Source: an uncultured Lachnospiraceae bacterium (GTDB taxonomy: Bacteria > Bacillota > Clostridia > Lachnospirales > Lachnospiraceae). From it: 64,000 nt of DNA. The notes under the pieces are model-generated. The model saw only the letters and a program-made list of their open reading frames with translations. It was not told where the DNA came from and made no database searches. Both the position numbers and the translations under genes were made by a program. The DNA lies in assembly GCA_910586255.1 (NCBI GenBank), contig CAJUHR010000008.1:48048-112047 (forward strand), in the 5' to 3' direction. Shown one piece after another: positions 32,171-41,137 of this stretch. How positions within the stretch are numbered: the stretch's first letter is position 1; every line of letters begins with the position of its first letter.

Positions 32171-33517
32171 ATGAAACGCCTCCCGAGAATTTTATTTGCC
32201 GCCCCCCAAAGCGGCAGTGGAAAAACCGTTATCACCTGCGGTATACTGGAAATTTTAAAGAGACGCGGGCTTGGGTGCGTGTCCTATAAATGCGGGCCGG
32301 ATTTTATTGACCCTTTGTTCCATCAATATGTTCTTGGAATCCCGGGGTATAATCTGGACAGCTTTTTTCTGTCCCCGGAGCAGGTGAGAAGCTTGTTTGA
32401 GGAGAAATCGGGAAAGGCGGATGTGGCTGTTATCGAGGGGGTCATGGGCTTTTATGACGGGGTTGGTGGAAATACCGTTCATGCCAGCGCCTATGAGATC
32501 GCCCGGATCACAGACACACCGGTGGTTCTCATAGTGGACGGGAAAAAGAGCAGCCTGTCCCTGGCGGCCCTGGTGAAAGGTTTTTTAGAATACAAAACGG
32601 ACAGCCATATATGTGGGGTAATCTTAAACAGGACATCGGCCGCGATGGCTGAGAGGCTCCGCCCGTGTCTGGAAGAATTGGGAATTCGCCTTTTTGGGGC
32701 AGTTTTGGACTGTGAGGAGGCCCGGTGGGAAAGCCGCCATTTGGGGCTGACACTGCCCGGGGAACAGGAGAGGCTTTTACAGAAGATAAGCGCTTTGGCG
32801 GACAGGATGGAGCCCTGTCTGGATATAGAAGGGCTTTTAGAGCTGGCAGGCAGCGCATTGCCTATAGGAAAAGTCCGAAAACAGGAAGAAAAGCCACAAG
32901 ACAGCAAAAAGAGGCTTAAACGCATTGCCGTTGCAAAGGATGAGGCTTTTTGCTTTTACTATCAGGAAAATCTGGATCTGCTGGAGAGGGATGGATGGGA
33001 GCTGGTTTACTTCAGCCCGCTTCATCATACTTGCCTGCCCTGTGCCGGTATTTCGGCCATTCTTCTTGGGGGCGGATATCCGGAGGTATATGCAAAGGAA
33101 CTATCAGAAAACCAGTCCATGCTTCGGGAGCTTCGGGCAGCAAAGCGGCAGGGGATAAAGTTTTTGGCTGAATGTGGAGGATTTCTCTACCTTCATGAAA
33201 CTTTGGAGGGGGAGGACGGGATCCATTATCCCATGGCGGGCTTGATCAAGGCGAAGGGATACCGGACAGAGAGACTGTCCCGGTTCGGATATATTATCTT
33301 GTTTGACAGCCAGGGAGAGAGGACATTCCGGGCCCATGAATTTCATTATTGGGACAGTACCCTGCCGGGGAAGGATTGGAAGGCAATGAAGCCTTTTGGC
33401 ACCCGGAGCTGGGATTGCATGGTTGTGACAGAGGAAATGATGGCAGGCTTTCCTCATTTGTATTATGGCTCCAATCCGGAGCGGATCCGGAGATTTCTTG
33501 GGGGGCGGGGGGACTAA
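32171..33517 (+). CDS. cbiA: Cobyrinate a,c-diamide synthase (CbiA/CobB)
   Basis: A 448-residue ATP-dependent amidotransferase. N-terminal P-loop RILFAAPQSGSGKTVITCGI (about residues 6-25), KCGPDFIDPLFH, VIEGVMGFYDGV; C-terminal class I-like glutaminase with GGGYPEVYAKEL, FLAECGGFLYLHE (Cys nucleophile) and AHEFHYWD (His). It amidates cobyrinate at positions a and c in cobalamin synthesis. ATG 32171 is chosen because family members begin right before this P-loop; ATG 32156 would add five residues. No other cobalamin genes lie nearby, so it is an isolated member of the pathway. Confidence 0.88.
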   Translation: MKRLPRILFAAPQSGSGKTVITCGILEILKRRGLGCVSYKCGPDFIDPLFHQYVLGIPGYNLDSFFLSPEQVRSLFEEKSGKADVAVIEGVMGFYDGVGGNTVHASAYEIARITDTPVVLIVDGKKSSLSLAALVKGFLEYKTDSHICGVILNRTSAAMAERLRPCLEELGIRLFGAVLDCEEARWESRHLGLTLPGEQERLLQKISALADRMEPCLDIEGLLELAGSALPIGKVRKQEEKPQDSKKRLKRIAVAKDEAFCFYYQENLDLLERDGWELVYFSPLHHTCLPCAGISAILLGGGYPEVYAKELSENQSMLRELRAAKRQGIKFLAECGGFLYLHETLEGEDGIHYPMAGLIKAKGYRTERLSRFGYIILFDSQGERTFRAHEFHYWDSTLPGKDWKAMKPFGTRSWDCMVVTEEMMAGFPHLYYGSNPERIRRFLGGRGD

Positions 33518-33721
33518 GCTTTGTCAGTCCCTTCGCCGTTTCGATAGTCTTAGGTTCAAAAACAGTTTTTATCAGATTTTTCTCCAAAATCACAATTTCT
33601 GCATAATAAATCACAAAATATTGTATAAAATATACCATATATTTTGAAAAACAACCAAAATTATAATATTTTATCCGGAATTTACTATATGTTTTCCAGG
33701 TTGAATTTGTTAAAATTTTAA

Positions 33722-33747
33722 GTAACAGCTCAAAGCTGAACTGTTAC
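33722..33747. repeat. Short perfect-ended palindrome of the GTAACAG family
   Basis: GTAACAGCTC and GAACTGTTAC flank AAAGCT; the 26 bases are a near-perfect palindrome. It shares the outer ends with the 151-bp element at 20889. It lies in the AT-rich leader of the sugar-binding protein gene (33518-33795), where no other gene is seen. Confidence 0.7.
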
Positions 33748-33795
33748 CATGTTGATTGTTTTAGTGCACACGAAAAAGCAGAGGAGGAGATTGTT

Positions 33796-35169
33796 GTGAG
33801 AAAAAATTTATGCAAGCGGATGTCTGCTCTGGCATTGGCGGCAGCTATGGCTTCCATGGCTCTTGCAGGATGTTCCGGAGGCGGCAGCACCAATGAGACT
33901 ACGGCGGCAGTGACAGAGGCCCAGACAGACGCGGCCGGAGAGACAGAGGCCAAAAAGGAAGAAGCCGAAGCTTCAAAAGCCGGCGGCGAGGAGGTTACCA
34001 TCCGCCTTGTACATTACATGGGAGAGCAGGCAAAAAGGGACGCGCTGGATGCCATGCTGACAGCATTCGGGGAAAGCTACCCCAATATCAAAGTGGACGT
34101 GGAGGTAGTGGCGTCTTCCTCCTACATTGCCACCTACAAAAACTATATTGCGGCCGGGGAGGCGCCGGATATTATGTTCGGCAAGCCCCAGAATATGACG
34201 GAGTTTGTGGAAGGCGGATATTTCATGGATCTGACAGGGGAGAAGTGCCTGGAAAACGTGCTTCCCATGTTAGTGGATGAATGTACCGTCAACGGAGGTG
34301 TATACGGCTTCCCCATTGACGCCCAGGTAAAGGCCTGCTTCTACAATAAGAAGATGTTTGAGGAGGCAAACTTGGAGGTACCCCAGACAAAGGATGAATT
34401 TTTCAAGGTATGTGACGCCTTTATGGATCAGGGTATCTATCCCTTTGTACATCCCTACAATTTTATTCACGGCGTATTTCATGAGTTAGATTCTTTCTTC
34501 ACCAGCATGGCGGCTTCCACAGGCAATGAGAACGTATGGATGGATTCCCAGAACGGCGTTAAGGATCTTGGCGGAAACCAGGTTATCACAGACGCCATGG
34601 AGATGTTCTCCAAATTTGCTTCCTATAAGGACGCAGGGGATACGGCGGTAGACCAGACCCAGGGTATTCAGAACTTTGCGGCAGGACAGAGACCGATGTA
34701 CATGAACGGCGGCTGGCTGATGGGCGATGTGATTGCCGCCAATCCGGAGGGAGAGTTCGGCATGTTCCCCACACCCTGGTCTGACAACGCGGATGACAAC
34801 AAGCTTTGGGTTGGCATTGACGATGTATTTATCGTGTCCTCTCAGACCGAGCATAAGGATGAGGTAATGACCCTTGTTGAGTTCTTTGCCAATGAGGATT
34901 GCTCTAAGACATGGATGGATACAGCGAAGCTTATGACCAGCAATGTGACCGTGCCTACGGATAACGCAGATGCCTTTATTAAAGAGATCAAGAGCTATAT
35001 TGACAATGACAGAATCGTGTCCAAGGCTCTTGTGCCGGATTATACATCGGAATTTTCCACTGCATTCCGCACAAAGCTTCAGGAGTTTGTGACATTGGAT
35101 GACAGCCAGCGCGATGTGGCAAAGCTGATTCAGGAGATCGATACGGAGATCGGGTCCATCCGGCAGTAG
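33796..35169 (+). CDS. ABC sugar transporter substrate-binding lipoprotein
   Basis: A 457-residue family 1 extracellular solute-binding protein. Signal peptide residues 1-25 with lipobox LAGC (Cys about 26), followed by a Thr/Ala/Glu-rich linker to about residue 65, then the two-lobe binding domain (VTIRLVHYMGEQAKRDALDA, ADIMFGKPQNM-type region, NFAAGQRPMYMNGGWLMGD). It delivers oligosaccharide to the two permeases downstream. Start GTG 33796 after GAGGAGGAGATT. The ATPase is not encoded here, as usual for Firmicutes systems that share MsmK. A terminator between this gene and the permeases suggests higher expression of the binding protein. Confidence 0.9.
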   Translation: MRKNLCKRMSALALAAAMASMALAGCSGGGSTNETTAAVTEAQTDAAGETEAKKEEAEASKAGGEEVTIRLVHYMGEQAKRDALDAMLTAFGESYPNIKVDVEVVASSSYIATYKNYIAAGEAPDIMFGKPQNMTEFVEGGYFMDLTGEKCLENVLPMLVDECTVNGGVYGFPIDAQVKACFYNKKMFEEANLEVPQTKDEFFKVCDAFMDQGIYPFVHPYNFIHGVFHELDSFFTSMAASTGNENVWMDSQNGVKDLGGNQVITDAMEMFSKFASYKDAGDTAVDQTQGIQNFAAGQRPMYMNGGWLMGDVIAANPEGEFGMFPTPWSDNADDNKLWVGIDDVFIVSSQTEHKDEVMTLVEFFANEDCSKTWMDTAKLMTSNVTVPTDNADAFIKEIKSYIDNDRIVSKALVPDYTSEFSTAFRTKLQEFVTLDDSQRDVAKLIQEIDTEIGSIRQ

Positions 35170-35217
35170 TGGACGGGCGGGAACTGTTCCTAAAGATGAA
35201 TCAGAAAAAGTATTAGA

Positions 35218-35283
35218 AAAGTCAGGGCGGCAATGAGCCTCAAAGCACAGTATGCTTAGGCTGCCTCCGCTCTGACTTTTTTT
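35218..35283 (+). terminator. Partial terminator between binding protein and permeases
   Basis: AAAGTCAGGGCGGCA pairs with TGCCTCCGCTCTGACTTT (small bulges) and is followed by more T. Readthrough is needed for the permeases, so it probably sets stoichiometry. Confidence 0.7.
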
Positions 35284-35340
35284 CATACGGTAATCCAGAG
35301 ATGATCCGGGGCCGTATATTATGAAGAATGGAGGTTGGGA

Positions 35341-36195
35341 ATGAACCAGAAAACAAAAAAGCGTATCCAGGAGTTTACCTTTATCCTGCCTGCAATCATT
35401 ATGTTTGCCATATTTGTGGCATATCCTTTTTTGCAGGGATTTCCTATTTCCTTTACCAAATGGGACGGAATGAGTCCCGACAAGGTATTTGTGGGGTTTG
35501 ACAACTATCTTCGCATTTTTCAGGACGTCAATGTGATTAACGCCACCAAAAACACGCTGATATTTACGGCTCTTACCATGGTGTTTTCCAACCTTTTAGG
35601 GCTGCTTTTCGCGCTGATGATTGCCCGGGTCTCGAAGCTTAACAATGTTCTGCGGACATGTATTTTTATGCCCTATTGTTTAAGCCTGGTGCTCTCTTCC
35701 TATATATGGCGTTATGTGTACAGCGATGTGTTTTATGATATATTTGGGATTCCCAGCCCCTTGGGAAGCACCACCTGGGTCATGCTGGGACTGGCAGTTA
35801 TCTCCGTGTGGAGAGACGCAGGATACTGTATGGTTGTGTATATTGCCGCCATTCAGGGAGTTTCCAGTGATTACTATGAGGCGGCGGATCTGGAGGGAGC
35901 CACTGCCCTGCAGAAATTCCGGCACATAACATTTCCCATGATCGCGCCGGCAGTGACCGCCAACTTTACCCTGCTTCTGGCATGGGGGATGAAGGTCTTT
36001 GATTATCCCATGGCAGCTACGGGAGGGGGACCGGGAAGGTCATCGGAAACAGTGGCTATGCTGATATACAATAATTTATTTACTTATTTCAGGGCAGGCT
36101 ATGGACAGGCGATTGCAGTGGTGTTTACCATTGCGATTTTTGTGGTCAGTACCGTAGTTTCCAGGACGTTAAGAGCCAGGGAGGTGGAGATCTAA
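35341..36195 (+). CDS. ABC sugar transporter permease (MalF/UgpA type)
   Basis: A 284-residue permease with six helices. Seen: N-terminal FTFILPAIIMFAIFVAYPFL, and the EAA loop YYEAADLEGATALQKFRHIT (about residues 180-199), which contacts the ATPase. Start ATG 35341 follows GGAGGTTGGGA. Its stop overlaps the next permease start (TAATG). Confidence 0.92.
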   Translation: MNQKTKKRIQEFTFILPAIIMFAIFVAYPFLQGFPISFTKWDGMSPDKVFVGFDNYLRIFQDVNVINATKNTLIFTALTMVFSNLLGLLFALMIARVSKLNNVLRTCIFMPYCLSLVLSSYIWRYVYSDVFYDIFGIPSPLGSTTWVMLGLAVISVWRDAGYCMVVYIAAIQGVSSDYYEAADLEGATALQKFRHITFPMIAPAVTANFTLLLAWGMKVFDYPMAATGGGPGRSSETVAMLIYNNLFTYFRAGYGQAIAVVFTIAIFVVSTVVSRTLRAREVEI

Positions 36196-37019
36196 TGACA
36201 CGCGGGATGAAAAAATATCTGTTTTTAGTAATGAAAATATTGGTGACGCTTCTGGTCATCAGTCCTTTTTACATTGCCATTATCTATTCCGTAAAATCAA
36301 AGCCGGAGATGGTGAGCAACCGCCTGGCTTTTCCCACAAAGTTTCACTGGGACAACTTTACCAGAGCCATAGAGACCTCTAATTTCGGCCTTGCCATGAA
36401 AAACAGCCTTGTGACTACGGTATGGGCAGTGCTCATTATCACGTTGATCTGCACCATGGCGGCTTATATCATTGCAAGAAAGAACAATCGGTTTTATAAT
36501 ACTATTTATTATATATTTGTAGGCGCGATGATCATTCCCTTTCAGTCGATCATGACCCCTTTGTACATCGACATGAGCCGATGGAAGCTTTTGAATACCC
36601 TTCACGGCTTTGTCATGGCAAAGATCGGATTTCAGATCGCCTTTACGGTGCTCTTAGTCTCAGGATTTGTAAAAAGCATTCCCAGAGAACTGGAGGAGGC
36701 TGCGGCCATTGACGGGGCGGGGCTTTATTCTGTTTTCTTCCGGATTGTATTTCCCTTAATGAAGCCGATCATACTTACATCCGTTGTGTTAAATACCTTG
36801 AATGTATGGAATGATTTCCAGATGTCTTTGACCCTTCTTCAGAAGAAAACGGTGCGGAATGTGCCGCTGACCCAGTACTTCTTTTTCGGGGAGAACAGTA
36901 TCGAACTGGGGCTGGCATTTGCGTTGTTTATCCTTTCCATGATTCCGATTCTGATTTTATATCTGACCCTGCAGAAATATATTATAGGCGGCATTACATC
37001 CGGGGCGGTAAAAGGATAG
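36195..37019 (+). CDS. ABC sugar transporter permease (MalG/UgpE type)
   Basis: A 274-residue permease with six helices. The EAA loop is ELEEAAAIDGAGLYSVFFRI (about residues 156-175), and the C-terminus LQKYIIGGITSGAVKG is the typical MalG end. It pairs with the upstream MalF-type permease. Its end is the same type of sequence as the relic at 54963, which makes it a useful comparison. Confidence 0.92.
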   Translation: MTRGMKKYLFLVMKILVTLLVISPFYIAIIYSVKSKPEMVSNRLAFPTKFHWDNFTRAIETSNFGLAMKNSLVTTVWAVLIITLICTMAAYIIARKNNRFYNTIYYIFVGAMIIPFQSIMTPLYIDMSRWKLLNTLHGFVMAKIGFQIAFTVLLVSGFVKSIPRELEEAAAIDGAGLYSVFFRIVFPLMKPIILTSVVLNTLNVWNDFQMSLTLLQKKTVRNVPLTQYFFFGENSIELGLAFALFILSMIPILILYLTLQKYIIGGITSGAVKG

Positions 37020-37063
37020 GCAAAAGGATGGGGACATAAAAACATGCATATGGAGGCAGGGCC

Positions 37064-38818
37064 ATGAACCGGCAGGACAACAAAATTCATTTCAGAAAAA
37101 CCCTTTATTTTAAAATGAGTTTGCTGATTCTGTTTCTGGAAGTGGTGTTTTTCGGGGCACTCCTCAGCGTCTATGGAATGAGCCGCGTCTGGTTTGAGGA
37201 TGAGCTGGCTTACCATTCGGACACCCTGACCGAACAGGTATGCCGCAATGTGGAGGTCACTTTAAAGGAGCTCTCGGAGGAGACGGCCCCTCTTACGGCG
37301 ACAAATGAAAGGCTGGGACCTATTCTGGCTCAGATGGGCCGGGAAGAGAAAAAGGAAGATGCCTTTCTTCGCTCCAGGATCCAGTACAACCTGGATGAAC
37401 TGCTGAATATGAATTATGACATAAACTGGATGGCTGTCATAACCGGCAAGGAGGAGGTCTTTTTTAACCAGCCCGTGGCCCGTCCCTCAAATTTTACGCC
37501 TGGCAAGGAACAGCTTTTGCGGCTCTACCAGGCCAACCGGGAAAACCTGGGAAAAAAGCCAGGCAATACGGTATGGCTGGGCAGCTTTAACCCGGACGGC
37601 ATTATCCTTATGCGGTCCCTGTTTGATTCCGATTCCATGAAGTTTTGCGGCTGTATCATAGCGGAGGTGCGTAATACTTCCATCAAAAAAATTTTTGAGA
37701 GCATTGATCACAAAAAGACGGGAGATTTCACCTTGTATGACAGAAACGGCAGTTTTCTCTACTCCACTTACGATTCCTGGTGGGATATGAATCCGAAGGA
37801 CAAGGAGAAAGAGACGGAGGAAATGCAGAAACGGGGCCAGGTCCTTTGGACGGAGTATCCCATCAGCCAGGGAAAGCTAAAGCTGGTCCATGTGGTAAAC
37901 TTAAAAGAGAAAAATCAGAGACTTTCTGATCTTCTCCAGCTTGTGTTCGGTATGGGATTGGCGGTATTTGTGGCGGTCATTTTATTTCTCTGGATGATGT
38001 TCGGCAAAATGGCCAAGAACTTAAAGATTCTCCTTGAAAACCTGCACCGGGTGTCAAGAGGGGAGTTTGAGCTGGAACCGACCCTGTTTGCAAGGGGGGA
38101 TGAGCTGGATGTGCTGGCCCTTAACATTATGGAAACATCGGTACAGATTAAGAGCCTTATGGAGCAGGTGGTGAAAAATGAGGAGCTTCAGCAGCAGGGA
38201 CGCTATGCTCTTTTGGAGGCCCGCTACCAGGAACTGCAGGCTCAGGTGAATCCTCATTTTCTTTTCAATATTCTTCAGTCCATCAATGGAATCGCTCAGT
38301 TGAACGGGGATATGCAGGTGAGCCGGCTCATCTGCATGCTGTCCAAATTTTTCCGGGGAAATATTGACAGGCAGCACCGATCCTGTCAACTTAAGGAAGA
38401 ATTGGAATATGTCAGAAATTATCTGGAGCTTTACAAGGAGATTTATCCCGGGCGTCTGGAGATTCGGTGGGAGGTGGACGGAGAACTTCTAAACGCCGAG
38501 GTGCCCACCTATATCCTTCAGCCTGTTGCAGAAAATTCCATGGTACACGGAATGGAACCTATGGTGGGAACCTGCACGGTAAAAATCAGCGTGTACCGGG
38601 AAGGGGACTGTCTCATACTTACGGTGTGGGACAACGGCAACGGCATAGAGCCGGGGAGGCTTGAGGAACTTAAGAAGGGGGAGGGAAAATCAAAACGTGT
38701 AGGACTGAAAAATGTTCAGAACCGGATACAGATCATCTATGGAAGTGCATACGGTCTGTCTGTTGATTCCGAATACCATACATTTACGGAGGTAAAAATT
38801 ACGCTGCCTCTGGCGTGA
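37064..38818 (+). CDS. Sensor histidine kinase, YesM/LytS type
   Basis: A 584-residue membrane kinase. Helix one about residues 13-36, extracellular sensor to about 290, helix two (LVFGMGLAVFVAVILFLWMM) about 291-310, HAMP to about 365, His_kinase region with AQVNPHFLFNILQSINGIAQ (phospho-His), and HATPase with VAENSMVHGMEP and TVWDNGNGIEPG. Members sense sugars or cell-wall fragments, often through the cognate binding protein, and phosphorylate an AraC-type regulator. Start ATG 37064 after GGAGGCAGGG. It lies between ABC permeases and its response regulator, so it probably controls this importer. Confidence 0.93.
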   Translation: MNRQDNKIHFRKTLYFKMSLLILFLEVVFFGALLSVYGMSRVWFEDELAYHSDTLTEQVCRNVEVTLKELSEETAPLTATNERLGPILAQMGREEKKEDAFLRSRIQYNLDELLNMNYDINWMAVITGKEEVFFNQPVARPSNFTPGKEQLLRLYQANRENLGKKPGNTVWLGSFNPDGIILMRSLFDSDSMKFCGCIIAEVRNTSIKKIFESIDHKKTGDFTLYDRNGSFLYSTYDSWWDMNPKDKEKETEEMQKRGQVLWTEYPISQGKLKLVHVVNLKEKNQRLSDLLQLVFGMGLAVFVAVILFLWMMFGKMAKNLKILLENLHRVSRGEFELEPTLFARGDELDVLALNIMETSVQIKSLMEQVVKNEELQQQGRYALLEARYQELQAQVNPHFLFNILQSINGIAQLNGDMQVSRLICMLSKFFRGNIDRQHRSCQLKEELEYVRNYLELYKEIYPGRLEIRWEVDGELLNAEVPTYILQPVAENSMVHGMEPMVGTCTVKISVYREGDCLILTVWDNGNGIEPGRLEELKKGEGKSKRVGLKNVQNRIQIIYGSAYGLSVDSEYHTFTEVKITLPLA

Positions 38819-38839
38819 CAGAGGAAGGGGGAATAAAAG

Positions 38840-39655
38840 GTGTATTCCGTAGTTATTATCGATGACAATAAAATTGCGGTGGAAGCCATTGCCAAGGTGA
38901 CGGACTGGGAAAAGTGCGGCTGCGAAGTTGTGGGAACTGCTTTTGACGGAATTACAGGACTGAAGCTGATACAGGATGTATCCCCTGCCATTGTGATCAT
39001 AGATATCCAGATGCCGGGATTTAACGGTCTGGATATAATAAAGAAGATTAAAGACGAAAACAGAGATATTCGTTTTATTATCATATCTGGATACAGTCAG
39101 TTTGAATATGCCCGCCAAGCCATTCGCTACGGTGTCAATGACTATCTGTTAAAGCCGATTATGACAGATGAGATGGAGCAGGCGCTGCTCCGTGTTACCG
39201 CGCTGTTAAAGCGGCAGGAGACGGATTCGTCCACAGAGTCTATGGATAAGCTGGAGACCCGGCTGCACACGATTCGTTCCGGGAAAGCAGAATACTCGGC
39301 CATGGTGTCTGGCGCTATTGACTATGTAGACAGAAATTTTCAGAAAAACATTACCCTGGGAGATATATGCAGTGAGCTTTTAGTGTCCACAGGACATTTC
39401 AGCAAATGCTTTAAGCGGGAGACAGGCGCCGGCTTTGCCGCCTATGTGACCATGGTAAAAATGGAAAATGCCAGGATTCTTCTTAAAAATCCCAAGAATC
39501 GGGTAAATGAGGTGGCCCGGATGCTGGGCTACAGCGATTACGCATATTTTTTTCAGGTGTTTAAAAAGCAATTCGGCTATGCGCCCAGTGACATAAAAGC
39601 AAATGCAAAAAAAGATAAGGAGGATAAGGAACATGATTCAGATGCCGGAGAATAA
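38840..39655 (+). CDS. AraC-type response regulator, YesN family
   Basis: A 271-residue regulator. Receiver residues 1-120 with IDDNK, phospho-Asp in IVIIDIQMPGFNGLD (about residue 54) and KPI; two AraC helix-turn-helix motifs at about residues 165-265 (ITLGDICSELLVSTGHFSKC, VARMLGYSDYAYFFQVFKKQ). Start GTG 38840 follows GGAAGGGGG. It receives phosphate from the kinase just upstream and should activate the importer promoter at 33.6 kb. Its end overlaps the esterase gene start by 23 bases. Confidence 0.92.
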   Translation: MYSVVIIDDNKIAVEAIAKVTDWEKCGCEVVGTAFDGITGLKLIQDVSPAIVIIDIQMPGFNGLDIIKKIKDENRDIRFIIISGYSQFEYARQAIRYGVNDYLLKPIMTDEMEQALLRVTALLKRQETDSSTESMDKLETRLHTIRSGKAEYSAMVSGAIDYVDRNFQKNITLGDICSELLVSTGHFSKCFKRETGAGFAAYVTMVKMENARILLKNPKNRVNEVARMLGYSDYAYFFQVFKKQFGYAPSDIKANAKKDKEDKEHDSDAGE

Positions 39656-40757
39656 AAGGAACGTGCCGTCTCCTTTCACCTGCCTGGATAAAACAGAGGT
39701 GGAGGATAAGGAAACCTGGTTTCGGAAACGGAGACCAGAGATTTTAGAGCTTTTCAGGAAAGAGGAGTACGGAAAATTGCCGGATATGTCAGAGGTGGAG
39801 ATTCGTTTTCGGGTCGCTGATTCCAGACAGTCGGAGCGGATTATGGAAGGCCGGGCCGTGAGAAAGACGGTGGAGGTGGAGGCCGTCCGGCGTGGCATTC
39901 ATTTCAGCTTTAATTTTGTCGTGTTTATCCCCGCAGGGCTCTCCTGTCCGGCGCCGGCATTTATTACCATCTGCAACCGGGGAATCAGAGACTGCGATCC
40001 GGCCCGTCATTTCTTAAGCCCCTTTTATCCGGCGGAAACCATCATCTCCAGAGGGTATGCCTGTGCGGCTTTCAGGACACAGGAGGTAGCGCCGGACTAT
40101 GACGAGGGATTTACCACATGCTTTCATAAGCTGTTTCCCGATTATGTAGAGAACCGGCCGGAGGATGCCTGGGGGGCCATTACGGTGTGGGCGTGGGCGG
40201 CCAGCCGGATCATGGATTACTTTGAGACAGAACCGCTGATCGATGAAAAGCGTGTGGCTGTAGCGGGCCATTCCAGGGGAGGAAAGACGGCCCTCTGGTG
40301 TACGGCTCAGGATGAAAGGTTTGCCATGGCGGTAAGCAGCTGCGCGGGCAACAGCGGTGATGCCATCTCCAGAGGCTCAAAGGGCGAGACGGTAAAAGAC
40401 ATTGCTGACCGGTTCCCCTACTGGTTCTGCCGTAATTATCAGAAATATAAAAATAATGAGGAGGCCCTTCCCTTTGACCAGCATATGCTTCTGGCCCTTA
40501 TTGCCCCCAGGCTGGTGTACACCACATCGAAAACCTTTGACAGCTGGGCGGATCCGGAGGGGCAGTTTGAATCCTGTGTTCAGGCAGATCCCGTTTACCG
40601 GCTTCTGGGGGTAAAAGGAATGGAGGAAAGGCAGAAACCGCTGCCGGAGCATCCGATTCATGAGGGGCATATCGGTCATCACCATAAGACTGGGAATCAT
40701 GATTTGGACGAATATGACTGGAACTGCTTTATGGATTTTGCGGACAGGCATATGTGA
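39633..40757 (+). CDS. CE15-like glucuronoyl esterase/alpha-beta hydrolase
   Basis: A 374-residue alpha/beta hydrolase. Seen: nucleophile motif VAVAGHSRGGKTALW (Ser about residue 218; bacterial CE15 has G-x-S-R-x-G), EDAWGAITVWAWAASRIMDY before it, SSCAGNSGDAISRG after it, and a C-terminal HEGHIGHHHKTGNHDL region with the likely catalytic His. CE15 enzymes cut ester bonds between lignin alcohols and glucuronic acid side chains of xylan. No signal peptide is seen, so it would act on imported oligosaccharides. ATG 39633 follows AAGGAGG and overlaps the regulator gene. Alternative: acetyl xylan esterase-type. Confidence 0.75.
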   Translation: MIQMPENKRNVPSPFTCLDKTEVEDKETWFRKRRPEILELFRKEEYGKLPDMSEVEIRFRVADSRQSERIMEGRAVRKTVEVEAVRRGIHFSFNFVVFIPAGLSCPAPAFITICNRGIRDCDPARHFLSPFYPAETIISRGYACAAFRTQEVAPDYDEGFTTCFHKLFPDYVENRPEDAWGAITVWAWAASRIMDYFETEPLIDEKRVAVAGHSRGGKTALWCTAQDERFAMAVSSCAGNSGDAISRGSKGETVKDIADRFPYWFCRNYQKYKNNEEALPFDQHMLLALIAPRLVYTTSKTFDSWADPEGQFESCVQADPVYRLLGVKGMEERQKPLPEHPIHEGHIGHHHKTGNHDLDEYDWNCFMDFADRHM

Positions 40758-40839
40758 AGGAAGGGGATATAAGGGCGCTTCCATGGCTTTTGCAATAAAA
40801 AGAGGGTATTGGGACCAATGAGACAGTAACAGATTGCAG

Positions 40840-40878
40840 GCCAGATCTCCTGATAAATGAAGGGGGTCTGGCTTTTTT
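40840..40878 (+). terminator. Terminator of the ABC-esterase operon
   Basis: GCCAGATCTCCT pairs with AGGGGGTCTGGC around TGATAAATGA and is followed by TTTTTT. Confidence 0.85.
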
Positions 40879-40909
40879 GGTTATCAAGGTGCTGCAATGA
40901 CATGATGTT

Positions 40910-40933
40910 GGGGTCAAAAGGTCTTTTGACCCC
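40910..40933. repeat. Perfect 11-bp inverted repeat
   Basis: GGGGTCAAAAG, GT, CTTTTGACCCC. There is no T run on either side. It could be a regulatory hairpin or protein site upstream of the signalling cassette; function unknown. Confidence 0.6.
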
Positions 40934-41040
40934 TCTGATACCGGATTGCTTCGCACTTTGTGTTCCCGCAATCCTCAAATGACATTGTCTGTAAACAGTG
41001 GCCATTATAAACCACAGGCTTTGTTAGATACAGGTATTTC

Positions 41041-41069
41041 TTGACAGAACCAGGAATTTGTAATATTGT
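41041..41069 (+). promoter_or_regulatory. Promoter of the hybrid-kinase cassette
   Basis: TTGACA (41041-41046), 17-base spacer, TATTGT (41064-41069). It is about 68 bases before the start codon at 41138. Confidence 0.75.
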
Positions 41070-41137
41070 ATTTCTATGATAAACAAGCGGAAAACCGTCA
41101 TGACAGCAGGTTGGGCCGTGAGCAAAAGGAAAATAGT

